A stretch of 39,218 bases of DNA from NCBI GenBank assembly GCA_033557835.1, contig JAWQRO010000429.1, forward strand, positions 1 through 39,218. Direction: 5' to 3'. Positions 12,123 through 24,216 of the stretch are shown piece after piece. Below the pieces are notes generated by a model, which saw only the letters and a program-made list of their open reading frames with translations, was not told the DNA's origin and searched no databases. Within the stretch, counting starts at the first letter, position 1; each line of letters starts with the position of its first letter. The translations under genes were made by a program, and so were the position numbers. The stretch comes from Helochares maculicollis (lineage: Eukaryota > Arthropoda > Insecta > Coleoptera > Hydrophilidae).

Positions 12123-12232
12123 AAGGAGCAGAAACTTTAGTGTACCAGTATCCAGATGAATCTTATACTGGTAATATGTTGGACACAAGGAATTGGCCAT
12201 TGAAAGGCAGACAAACATATGTGAAAGCATAA
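12123..12232 (+). CDS. Terminal coding exon of an unrecognised gene (partial)
   Basis: After a good acceptor (TTCTACACACAG), a frame entered with two bases stays open for 35 codons and ends in TAA. The peptide reads GAETLVYQYPDESYTGNM and ends PLKGRQTYVKA. It is rich in Tyr, Asp and Glu and lacks the Phe/Ile/Asn/Lys bias of random AT-rich frames. That contrast and the splice signal are why I call it coding. AATAAA signals follow within a few hundred bases, for example near 12349. I do not recognise the family and did not find earlier exons. Confidence 0.45.
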
Positions 12233-13516
12233 GACTTAATATTGCCATTTATTTGATTTCGCTAACAAAGTACAATGCAATATCACAAAGTATTGAAAAA
12301 TCATGAAGTTTATAATATATGTATGTGCAAAAATCTGATGATAAAATGTTGTACAATAAATATATATATGTATACTTTATACTTTAAATTACACATTTGA
12401 TCTCATCTTGCAAAATTGCTAAAATCTTAAAGAATATTTGCTTCTTATATAATAATCAGTACAAATTACAATAGGAAGAACTTAAGTAGTGTCGTAGATT
12501 TAAAGATCGTCTCATTTTAATTTTTTTAGTAGTTTTTGTACATTAAAGTGTAAATTTTTCCTATTGTGTTCATCTCAACAACAAATTATATATAACATAC
12601 TTCCTTCTATCTAATTTTTATAACATGTATATATAATATATTCAATATTACTATAAATAAACGAACATCTGTGTATACTGGGGCAAGCCCTTCTATCACT
12701 GGCTTCTCATTGAACAAATAAACAAACAAGAAGAAAAATAAATTACAAGAATCTGTTTAAAATCATTAGCATTTATAAAAGTTGGCACTATTTTTAAATA
12801 TATTATTGTGTTAGATATATTATTAATTAGATTATTATTGTATTTATAATAAAGTACATCCATAGATTCGTATTTGCATTTCTAAAAAAAAAATCAGTGT
12901 ATTTTATACTTACTAGCTTACATAAGTGAGCAAAAGGCAGTATTTAAAAAAGCATTAATTCTATTGACTATATTTTTGACTTAAAAGCATAAACCCTTGT
13001 ACTTCACAAAACTCAAATTAATTAAAGCTTGCTATTGGTGTTACTCTTCTTTAATTTGATTTTTCAATCTGGTGTTTCAATATTGATATTGTCAAACTGT
13101 GATATGTTAATCATATTTATAAAATCTATCAGAGTGAAGTACAAGCTAAACTATACAGCTAAAAATTTAAGAAACAAATAAATCAGACTACCTTTGTTAC
13201 CCAATATAAAATAGCATGTATGCAAATTGTGCCACAAAGTAACATATAATAAAAAAAGTAGTCAAAATGAAATTTTCTATTCTATCATTACAACACGGCA
13301 TCTTGGTGCTAAAGCCTCTGATTTATTTGTTTTCCTAATGGATATTTATCTAACTTTCGTTTGGAGTGGATGATTTGCGCAGACGCTTTATAAAAGCATT
13401 AAAAGTCACTAACGAGTAGTAAAGAAGTAAAAAATTAAAATAATAAGATTGTAGATGTAAGATGATCCTTTTTGTTTTGATGGAGATGTAAAAATACTGT
13501 TGTTGCTGTGATTATT
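12233..13516. other. Shared 3' untranslated and intergenic space
   Basis: Lies between two convergent coding ends, the plus-strand exon ending at 12232 and the Abp1 stop at 13517. Several AATAAA motifs occur on the plus strand (near 12349, 12657 and 12848). TTTATT occurs on the plus strand near 13322, which would be AATAAA for Abp1. Otherwise it is AT-rich with no open frame of note. Confidence 0.5.
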
Positions 13517-16500
13517 TTATATCAATTCCACATAGTTTGCTGGGAAAAGACCGTACGTTCCATCTGGACCAAGACCTTGCCACCAGCCTTCATCAACTAA
13601 TTCGATATTTGTAATGATATCGCCAGGATCAAATGTGATTTCTGTATCGTCAGCTAAAAACCACAAGTGTTATTATTACTACTATACTTATTCGAAAATT
13701 AGTTTGAATTTGGGACACCTGAGCCACTTGTGTTACTCTAACATATTAATGTTGCAGCTAGTGCAAGTTGACTGAAATTTAACAAACCTATTGTCTCTGA
13801 CAAAAACAAATTTAAAACACATTGTTTATAATATATCCTAGTTTACTGACGTTATTTTTATGGATCATACACATACATGCACACTCTCACACGCACTGCT
13901 TAAAAACAAATTGATGTGAAATTATTTGCTTCCTAATTGATTTATAGATTGCAACTGGAATTTGGAATGAACATTTATAATTTTGTTTTACACAGAATGG
14001 ATCACCTCTCTGATAGAGGTCAATCTATTTCGATAATGTTATTTTTATTTGTATAATAAACATTTTTGTGATAAGATTTTGTTTGTCATGGGTATGTGGG
14101 GTTTAAAGACTTTACATTGATAACAGTAAGTGTTTTGTAGGTAGAATAAACAATTATTTAATTACTCAATTTTACCTATTTAAATTATTTTGACCAAATA
14201 TGCTAAATTTATTTTTGTAGGGTAAAGCTTGGTTTATTAGTGGAGTTAACTTCTTATCTTGTGAGCTGTAAAGAAATTGTCATAAATTGTCTTGGGAGAA
14301 TGACTTTTTTAATAAATTTTATAAAGCTGTAAGTAGATTGTTTATCTAGATTTTTTTACATATTTTTTTATTTTAGGGATGGTTTATCCAATAATGTGTT
14401 TTAAAACAGCATCAATTCTATAAGAAATCATAACATTAGTCTTCTTCTTTTTCATTTACTTATTTTTGAACTATAGTCAAGTATCCATGATGCGGTTGTA
14501 CAATTTTAGTTTCTAATTGATTCTGAACCATCCCATCTAGTTGTCGTGTTCAGAGCACCACAAATAAACTAATAAAGGGGAACCTGGGTAAACATGTTAT
14601 AATATTTTTTTGTTAATGTCAACTGCACATTCTAAAACTAGTTTTCTTATGGTGTATAAAATTTAATTTTAAAATGTGTTTTATCAATTCATTAGAAAAT
14701 TAATATTGACCATGGATTCTAATTTACTATTCTTTTCAGTCTTCATTTTTGTGTTATGAATCTGGACACAGCATTAACTGTCTTTGTAAGAAACCAGGAT
14801 TCATATGGTCCTTACAATGATATTACAACCCAAAGCTAGCACCTACATTTTTGACCAATTGTCCCACTGACTGTCAAAGGATTTAAATGGAAATTAAATT
14901 TAAAAAAAAATCTATATACCTCCATTCTACATTCTCATATACAGCCAGTTTCAAACATAAGTTACAAAACTTAAAGGGGTGGTAGATATAAGAAATAATA
15001 AGCGATAGGTTTTTGTTTGCATTTTGGGGCATAATCAGTAACCGAGATATTAATTACATGTACATGTTAAGGCCCACTGTTGGAATTCCTTATGACGTCT
15101 TCGGTCGAACACAGACGGATTTTATCGGTATGTCAAAAAATCACCTTCTCGTTTACACTTAAAGCATCTGGACTAGAAAATGATGAAATAATAAAAACAA
15201 CCCTCGTTGAAAAGAAATAAAGACGAGCAAAACAGTTAATAGCCCGATAAATTTCAACCGTAGAGCAAAAACTAGCACCACATGTTTGGTCGGATTGTGT
15301 TCATTTCAATTTGGTTTTAATACATTATTCACTATTACGTAAGCAAGGTGATAAAAATTAAAGCGAATGCTCATCAAAAAACGTAAAGTGCAATAAATTT
15401 ACAACCACAGACGCAAGAAAAGTGGTGCATGTTTTTCTGTAGTTGCAATAACATGAATTTGTACTATTATATATGATTGTAATAGAAATTGACTGTAGTC
15501 CATCGTATTTAAGTAGCCATCGATTTTTAACGATAAAGAATGTCGATACCCCTTCTTGCGGCGGTAATATAAAACTATATTCTTTCGAGGTCACGTTCGA
15601 TCTCCAGTTCAAAAAACAACATGCTCGATTAAAATTTCACTTAAATGGTTGTTTATGATCTTTTTGCTGTCTTTATATTATTAGGAAAGTTTTGTGTTGA
15701 TGAAATAATTTTATCTCGTGATTATGACGGATCTAATACTTTGTTTTGATTGTGATGCCGGTATTTTTATAGAGATGCAGGTGCCCTTAGTTTGTGATAT
15801 ATGATGTAATCGTCTTTCTGGCGGCAGACGATAATAGTACAAAACGATTTTTTTTTCGAGGTCACATTCTGTTTTAAATGATTCGAAAAAACACGAGCTA
15901 TAAAATTATACTTTAATGGTTGTTCTTTTTCTGTTTCTCTTTGTTAAGGGCTGTTTTGTGTTCATGAAAAAATTTAATCTCGAGGTTTTGAAAGATCTAA
16001 CGACGTGTTTGATTGTGATACCCTTATTTTTATAGCAAGAACGGTGCCATTTTGCTGGATAATATTCTTTAACCCAACATGGTCTATCGTTAGTTATTAT
16101 GCCAGTCCCAAATTCGCTAAATTTTCAACATTTTTATTTTTACTTAGTAAATACCAGGTCGTGGTCACATTGGCGTTCTTAACATGTCGGTTAAATATTG
16201 GAAATTAATTCTGTAACACCCTGTATAACAGTGACACATTTTGTCACAATTTTTTAATGTGCCACAAGCTGCTCGCAAGCAATAATGTAAAGAGTTCAAA
16301 TTTTATTTGGCCATAGAAAATTATGATTAATAAACAATTCAATTTAACTAAATCTATGATTTTTAACTATTTTATTTTACTATGATAAGTTATGTTAAGC
16401 TTACTAACATATTAAATAATTGGATTTATATTTTCATCATTAATAAGATTTCAATATTTCAGAATGCTAAGGAAATAAATATAGTTTCCAGAAAAACAGT

Positions 16501-19500
16501 TAAATATAAGAACAATTGTGACAATGTGATAAATAAAGTGAACTAAGCTTAATTATATTGGATATTCTAGACTATCGATACCGTTTTTGTCTATATACTT
16601 ACAAAGAAAAAATTAATTTTTAATATTTTTAAATGTATGAAAATATAAATAATTCTCCAATTCACATTCAAAAATATTTACCAAATTTTTCAATATCTAT
16701 TTAGATGATTTTAAAGCTTCTTTTGATGGAAATGGACTTAATTTCTTATGCATTTTATTTTCTTAAAACAAAAACAAAAATACAAACTAATATATGAAGC
16801 TTTCCTAACTTTACAGTAAGCAATAATTATTTAATTACGTTATAATGAAATGAGAAGGTGCATATTACAAGTGGCAAAAGAAATGATTCAAAATCTATAG
16901 AAAAATAAGTCGGAAATAATAAAAAGCAGAATTTTACTTCATGAAAGAATACTAAGCTGACAGTTGCGATGCTGATATTGAGAAGAAAATATTTCAAGTT
17001 TTTGAGTATATTTGACATTAATTCCCTCTCTCTGTACTATATGTACAACGAAAGATATGCAGGTCAAGTTTCACTTATGATTGTTATTTTCCCAAAACGA
17101 CAAATATTACAATTTTTAAAGAATATCAACTGTTTTTATTATTTTTCTTTTTTCTACACCCTACTTAACAACAAACTTTCAAAATAGGAAAATTAGCACG
17201 ATTCCAAAAATGTGAAGATTCCTCAAAATGACAAATTTTTCCATGACGGCTTTTCTTTCACTTTACTACACTTCTTCTAGTAATATGAGAATTTAAAATC
17301 GTAATTAATTGGATTTTTCAGTTTGTGTTGAATAGTAATTCTATTAAATAAAAAAAGAAATCGTTGCCTCTTCCATGAACACAATCGAGTTTTTTCCATT
17401 ATTCTATTATTAGATTTAGTTTATTCGATATATGTACTTATTTACATTAAAGTGACCTTTAATAAGCCCCAATATGAATCAGAAAATAAATTTGTCTCTG
17501 ACACCCCATCTTCCAACATAAAATTTTTAATAAATACAAGGGCATTCTAAAAATTTAATGTTTGATTTACATCATTACTTAAATAAAATAATTATTGGTC
17601 TGCTTTCCCAAATGTTGAAATTATTTCTTTGTCATTTACAACGTAAGATAATAGCCATTTGTTTGCAGTGAGTCTAACAACTAATATACTAATTTGGAAC
17701 CCATTGCTTCTAATCAAGCAATAGTTATGCAAAAGCCACATCCATGAGAAATATGTTTCTTTTAATCAATGAATTTTTAACAATTCCATTTGTAGAAATA
17801 TTGTTTAGGGTTGGTCTATAAACGATGTTTTTATATCATATTTGTTAATTTCTGCTCTTTGACTGAACACTTACCTGCTTGATAATCATACAATGCCCTG
17901 GCTTGGATACCTAAATCAGTCAAATCTCCATAAATAACCTGATCAACAAATTGTTGGTCAGTAATCTGCACAGTCTCTTGTTTCACACTATTCTCTTGCT
18001 TATTAACCTCATTTTTAATCGTTTCTTGCTCTTGTGTTGTCGGACTCGTAATAGACTTAACGTTTGCGTCTTTAGGAGATCTCTTAATAGTTGAGAACTG
18101 ATCAGACTCTTCGTCACTGGTCTGTTCTTCAGTACGGTTTTGAAACTGCTCGGGAGGTAAAACAGGGGCCTGAATCGCTCTGAAAGCAAACAATAATGCT
18201 AAGTCGCAACGATATCCCAAATTAAAACAAACCATCCTCCATTAAAGTATTAAATAGTGTAGAGGGTACCTAATAAAACGAAATTTTCAAAATAGCAAGA
18301 GTCTAAAACATAAAACACAACAAAACAGAAACAAATACAATATCAATAAACCATAGTTCAAATAATGTGTAATTTTTAAGATAATTAGAAAACGTTAATT
18401 TAATAGAAAGTTTATCGATTACAATTAAAATTTTTAATATAAAGTCATGATAACGAAAAAATAGAAACCATCTTTGCACCCTAATTGCCTCATAAAATCA
18501 GCTAGTTATTATTATCTCATTATACCGTTGCATAAAATCACTCAATTGTGTGTAGTTTACACTTTCTATAAAAACTAAAATAATTGTAATAATTATAAGA
18601 GCATTTAAGTAATTAATATTACTTGGCTGAATTCTTTAATTACTTAAGCAATTAAGTTTGGTATAGAGGCAGCAACTTCATTCAACATGATGTGCTCAGA
18701 TGAATGTGTGAGTGAAAATGCAGTAAATATCAGCCCAAAATAAACAAAAGCATTTGCCAAGCATACCTTCAAATCAAACTAAAATGCAGTTAATTCAATA
18801 ATGTGCAGTACTCACTCTAATCCAAGTTCATCTTGTCTGCTTTCCACGTAGTTTTGAGCTTGCTGTGCTTTTAAAATTGAGTGTCTAACAGGTTTCACTG
18901 GAATGCTCCTCATTTGGCCTGCCGAAGTATTTTGTTCGAAAATAGATCTTGCATCTATAGTGCGTTGAGCTATTAAATTTTGAGCTTCTTGTTTACGTTG
19001 TTCTCTCAAGACATCACTTTGGTTCACCCTGACCTCATACTCTTCAACAAATTGCTCCTGAATTTTTTGTGATTCCACAGCTTGCCGCTCTGCTTCTTTC
19101 ACTAAATCAATAGAGAGGTTTCGTTCTTCCATTTTAGCTTCCCTTTTGACAGCTGCTAATTCCTCTCGGATCCTAGCTTCTTCTTCTTGCTTAAGCCGTT
19201 CTTCCAGCCGCCGCTTACGTTCTTCTTCGACTCGTTTCTTCTCTTCCAATTCTTCCTTCATCCAAAACTGATCTCTTTCCTTTGCATTTATTTCTTTTAC
19301 AGGATTAACTCTTTGATAATTGGAACCAATAGGAACGGTGGGAGTGGAAGTGTCCATGCGAGGTGCTTTAAAGCTATAGGATGAACCAGAGGCTTTGGAT
19401 ACTTTATCAATAATAAGTTGTGGCTCGACTTCATCTTCATTGCGAGCATTTATTGTCAAATGGGCGCCAGTGAAAAATCGTTCGATGTCTCTTAAGTGAT

Positions 19501-22500
19501 TAGCACAGATCCCTTTGCGGACTGTGTTGGCACCTTCTCCTTGCCAATTGATCAAGACGTGTTTAGGGAGAGAAGTTTTTGGGTCGTTTACCTTGACGAA
19601 TGCATACATAATTTTGCCGCTATTTAGATCTTCTGTCATCTCTTCGATGCCGCCAGCTCCTGAGCTAACAACTTTAAGGTCATTTGTTTGGCCTTCATAT
19701 CCAAAAAGTGCCCTATAAAAAGTAGAAGTGCAGGGACAAACAATACATTGCATTTAAAAATACTTTGCATTTGTTATAATATGCATTTATGTCACAAATA
19801 GCTTGCGAGTCTATCTAATTTGATACCGTGTTCTAAGTTCTACCTAAATTTATTTTCATATGACAAAGTTGTTTTATTAAATAACATTAACTATGATGAA
19901 TTATGTCTATTTAAGTTGAACTGAACAAACTACAGCAGCAGCACATTTAGTGGACAGGTCATTTAACTTTATGGTTAAAATATATATTGTAAGTTATTTC
20001 AATAAGGATTAAATAAATTTGAAAATTTCTTTAATTATTTTATTGTATTTAGTACAAACAAGTTTGAGTTCACCTACTTCGGCTAACCCTCGAGGTTATA
20101 GAAATACATACTACAGCTAAAAAGAAATGTTTTTCAAAATTCTAATTATCTTTATATTTATTTTATTTAGTTTGCAAACCTACTGTAAAGGATTTACTTG
20201 TAAAATTATTCGGTTATTTAAACAAAAAGTGATTGCTAAATGTTGATAAGCAATCCAAAAAAACAATAGATGATACACATCCTGCATGTTCGAAATAATA
20301 AACATATTATAAGTATAGAATGACAAATTGTTGATATCAAGCTGTAGTTACTTAATTATTCATTATACCAGGTGCACAAGTTTAAAATGTCGGTTTATTA
20401 TTAAGAGATATCGCATGAAATCTATTGAAGTAACCTTTGGAACCCCAAGCGCCATTTTTTGTAAGACTGCCCACTACAAAACGTCATATTCGTTTAGTCG
20501 ATTACGAGTTAGTAGCATACTTCTTTTTTGTGTAAAACTTGTCAAATTTTAAGCCAAGTAAAGAGCATTTGTGGCATGTAATGATTTTCTTGTTCAATCC
20601 AAAAAAAACATGGCATCGGAAAGTCATGAAATTCTTGTAGAGACTTACAGCGATCTTGCTCCAACTGTCGAGGCTTGTAAAAGCTGGTTTCAAAGTTTCA
20701 TAAGTGGCGATTTCATCGTTATTAACAAAGAACGTAAAAATTGACCAATAAAGTTTGAAGACGACGAATTACAAGCATTATTGAACGAAGACCATACACA
20801 AACACAACAAATGATGGCGGAGCAGTTGAGTGTCACTCGGCAAGCAATTTGCGATCATCTGAGAACCATGGGAAAGATTCAAAAGGTTGGAAAATGGATG
20901 CCACATAAGCTGAACGAACGACAGATGGAAAGATGAAAAACTGTGTGCGAAATGCTCCATTTACGCCATAAAAGAAAGTGTTTTTTGCATCGGATTGAAG
21001 CTGGCGATGAAAAATGGATATATTTTGAGAATCCCAAACGTAAGAAATCGTGGGTAATGCCAAGGCAACCATCATCGGGTACAAAACCGGATCGTTTTGG
21101 GAAGAAGACAATGCTGTATGTGGTGGGATCAGAAGGGAGTAGTGTACTACGAGCTGCTAAAATCCGGCGAAACAGTTAATACCTTCCGTTACCGACAACA
21201 AATGATCAGTTTAAACCACTCATTGATCGAAAAATACCAAGAATAGGCTCGAAGACACATCAAAGTAATTCTGCAGCATGACAACGCTCCTGCATATTCA
21301 GCCAAAGTTATCAAAGAAATGATTTCTTCGCCACACCACCCGCCGTATTCACCAGGCCTGGCGCCTTCAGATTATCACTTCTTCTCATCGATGGACATGT
21401 ATTGGCTGAGTAACTTTTCAAGACTTGCGAGGATGTACAAAAATAGGTCGATGAATGGATATCAATGAAAGTTGAAGCTTTCCTTTGGAATGGTATCCAT
21501 AAATTACACGAAATGGATAAAATGTGTAAAAAGCGAGGGCCAATACTTTGAATAAAAAATGTGTTACCAATGTTCTTAAAATCGACATTTCAAACTTGCG
21601 CATCTGGTGCATCTATGAAGGATGTGTCGCCAACATAGATTATTATAGTAGGAATAATTGCTATAATTCTTAATGAAAATGTGTAGGGTTGAATTCACAC
21701 TTTTATTCAGTTATTATGATATCATTGGAAACATATCAAGTGAATCAATTGTAAACCCCATATGGTGACATGAGGGTGATTGGTTTTCATAATTTAGTTG
21801 AAATACATGATGATAATTACATAGTCACTTATGGAGGGTGATAGAGTGTTATCATATTAGCAAATTCAGGCTGCTTTATTGCGCTGAAGATTGTTCTGAG
21901 ACAATATATCCTTTTAGATTGCAAATTTGCTTCAACTATGAATTGCCATTCATAGAATAGTTCATCAATATCATTTGACTTAAACAGCAACTTTAGTGGT
22001 GTAAGTAATCGATTCCATGCAAAACTCCTACTAGTTAAGCAGATAGTGTGTCAATGAAGATAGGAGTTCTAACACAATTGCTTCCGATTACAACCACTTT
22101 TATGATATTTTGATGATATAAAATCAAACATCTATACTGTGAAATATAATTTTTTTGACGTCACAATATTCTTTTGAAAAATATGGTTAATTTCTTTTCC
22201 TAGAATGTTTTATAAAAAAAAATAATTCCGGTTAATATTTGATTCACCCTCGTATTTTACAGTTTCCATATACATAAAACAATATCTAAATTAGTTTTAT
22301 CTAAGTTTATCCAAGGCCATACTTGTGCAAAAATTACATTACAGTTTTCCTACTCTATGTAAATATAGAACGTATACAAGTTACGGCTACGCCTACAACT
22401 AAGAAATGATGCATAAGATGCTCATGACACGATGACAAATCGTTAAGCCGTTTTCGCCAATAAACAACATTAACAAGCAAACACAACATCGCTAAAGCTT

Positions 22501-22852
22501 GGCTAATCTCTAAAAATGCAAACATAAACTACTAACGTTCAGAAGAGCTTCAATCTAGACTTTAACAAATTAGAAATCGAGTTAAAAACTGAAATTTAGT
22601 AGAGGAAATCGTTCGAGATTAATGGCAGTCTATTAATTAGTCACGTTTTCATTGAGATTAGAGCAAAAACTGCACGGAACACAGGTAAATTGCAGAATAC
22701 GCAACTGAAGTCGGTAAACATAACCTACAAATTCCATGTAAATATTTCATTTGCTCTGGAAAAACTTACCAGTCTGTATCGGTTTTATCGTCCAGAACGT
22801 TTTTCCAAGCTTTCGAAAGGGAATCCCTATTCTTATTTAGGTTTATTGCCAT
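13517..22852 (-). CDS. Abp1: Drebrin-like protein / actin-binding protein 1 (Abp1, HIP-55 type)
   Basis: There are four coding exons (22852-22770, 19712-18816, 18179-17875, 13653-13517), all with GT-AG introns and continuous phases, giving 473 residues. Residues 1-143 are an ADF-homology domain, including GYEGQTNDLKVV, DLNSGKIMYAFVKV and LINWQGEG. Residues about 170-265 are a Glu/Arg/Lys-rich coiled coil. Then comes an acidic linker and a C-terminal SH3 domain at about 418-473 (ALYDYQA, GWWQGLGPDGTYGLFPANYV). The family binds F-actin through ADF-H and links it through SH3 to endocytic and signalling partners such as dynamin at the cell cortex. The start is ATG at 22852, giving MAINLNKNRDSLSKAWKNV, which matches the family N-terminus. 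The first intron (3.1 kb) holds a mariner. The last intron (4.2 kb) splits the SH3 domain and holds a 1.2 kb repeat. Confidence 0.93.
15015..16227. repeat. Interspersed repeat copy 1, in the last Abp1 intron
   Basis: It is clearly homologous to 37318-38621 in the same orientation. Both begin with TTTGCATTTTGGGGCATAAT and end with a motif like CACCCTGTATA. The end recalls the TATACAGGGTGT termini often seen on insect transposons. No transposase or reverse transcriptase frame was found, so it would be non-autonomous. Target-site duplications could not be fixed, and the left boundary may lie further left. Confidence 0.75.
15551..16066. repeat. Internal tandem duplication within repeat copy 1
   Basis: Unit A (15551-15810) and unit B (15811 to about 16066) share the same order of blocks. 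These are CTTnnTGGCGGnnG, TTCGAGGTCACRTTC, GATTCGAAAAA-like, CTTWAATGGTTGT, GTTTTGTGTT, TAATCTCGnG, GATCTAA, TTGTGATnCC and TATTTTTATAG. They are diverged by substitutions and small indels. The same A-B structure occurs in the second copy, so the duplication predates dispersal. Confidence 0.7.
18605..18647. repeat. Stem-loop in Abp1 intron 2
   Basis: TTAAGTAATTAA (18605-18616) pairs perfectly with TTAATTACTTAA (18636-18647) around a 19-base loop. It is AT-only apart from one G/C pair. It could be a small palindromic element or chance in AT-rich DNA. Confidence 0.4.
20368..21607 (+). mobile_element. Mariner element in Abp1 intron 1
   Basis: The left inverted repeat CCAGGTGCACAAGTTTAAAA follows a TA at 20366-20367. 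The right repeat ends ...CAAACTTGCGCATCTGG at 21607. The 1240-base length is close to full size. The terminal repeats match those of the element at 24217-25490. It lies antisense to Abp1 within its 3.1 kb first intron. The right-hand TA is now TG. Confidence 0.92.
20539..21555 (+). pseudogene. Mariner transposase pseudogene (mauritiana-like)
   Basis: The frame spans the full family length but begins with TTG where ATG is expected. It has a frameshift in the N-terminal domain, a stop after KERKN, another after RQMER, and a frameshift after DRFGKKTMLYV. Recognisable blocks are the helix-turn-helix region (QQMMAEQLSVTRQAI), GDEKWIYFENPKRKKSWV with the first catalytic Asp, QHDNAPAYSAK with the second, and YSPGLAPSDYHFF with the third. 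All three catalytic residues survive, but the reading frame is broken in at least four places. Block similarity places it nearest Mos1-type mariners. Confidence 0.9.
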
Positions 22853-24216
22853 ATTTATGCATTAATCCAGTGAAAACTGCACAGACACCTCTTAAATCAG
22901 CTGCGACTTTGACACTTGCTATTGAAGAAATCGGCGGTCAGACGCCCAGATACACTTGATACTCTGCGGCGTGACACTCTTGGATCATTCACTTTCCTCT
23001 CAATCTTTCCTTCGATACAGGCTGCGGTCCACTGAGGGCGCGATTTTCAAACTATGTGCCTCCAGAACTCACCCACCTATTTGTGCTTGAGCGTTTGCGT
23101 TGTTCTCACAACAAGGAACGGTTATGAATTGAGTTTGCCACTTTTTAATTAATTAATGGGCCTTTCTCCTACCCGTTATAATCACACGAGATGCGATTTG
23201 ATTATAAACGTAACGCAATTTAATCTGTTTTAGTATGTAGAACATGAGAATACAGCGGTTCCCGTAGCATTTTCAAACACTGGCACATTTTTAGTTTCAA
23301 TACTGCGGTTTTACTTAGTCGAGTAATCGATATGAAGGTTATTAAATTAACTTGGATGTCGATAACGATCTACTATTAATAGATTTTTAAATAAAATATT
23401 TACCGAATGGACTTTTATGTGGCTGTTTAATTAATTATACACAGATAACTATTAAGTAAATTAGAAATGTGCCAACATTTAAATATAACGGAGTTTTTAT
23501 TTTTGTTTCAATTTACAATTTTTACTAAATAGATGTTTATTTGGGTTGCAAATGCATGGAATCTATAATTATTCTCAGTTGTTGCCAATTCTGTCGCATA
23601 AGCAGTCTGATTTGTATTTAGGCGTTGATTTTCTCGTGTTTGTAGGTTTAAACGTATGAGGAATTAAAATGAACATGTTATCGGAATTTGTTTTATATTT
23701 AGATACATATGTGAGCTATTTATATCCTGTTTGATAACGTATGTAATTGTTTGAAAAATCAGGAAAAATTCTGAAATGTCTTACGCTATTATTTCATACT
23801 TTCCTTATGACTCAAGATTTATCGCCAATTGTTTAGGGCTGGTTACATGTATGTTGACGAATCTTCTTGGTTAGACGGCTCTTGGATACTTTTTTATCAT
23901 TTTTGGCATCCTGTTTCCTTAATAAATTTATCGCAATTTTCGTTTTAGACAAGAATGTAAAATTTGAACATTTAAAATTTCAGTTTGACTGCTCGATATG
24001 TTTTTATTACACAGTCATATGAATTGTCTGGTCACCGGCTTTTCCAATTTTTTCGAAGGATATTTAGGGTTATCTACTCGAGGAAATTCTTTTAAAATAT
24101 CAATTGTTTAATAAAAGACACATGAAATACAAAAATATAACAAATTTCCGTTAAAGTTTTTGGCCACATGCACATATTTTTCTGTAAATCTTGTAGTAAT
24201 TTTATGCTTTGCATGA
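22853..24216. other. Upstream region of Abp1, presumed promoter and 5' UTR
   Basis: Positions of about 22870-23110 look less AT-rich than the rest and probably hold the 5' UTR and core promoter of Abp1 (minus strand). I see no convincing TATA box. The remainder to 24216 is AT-rich with no gene seen. Confidence 0.4.
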
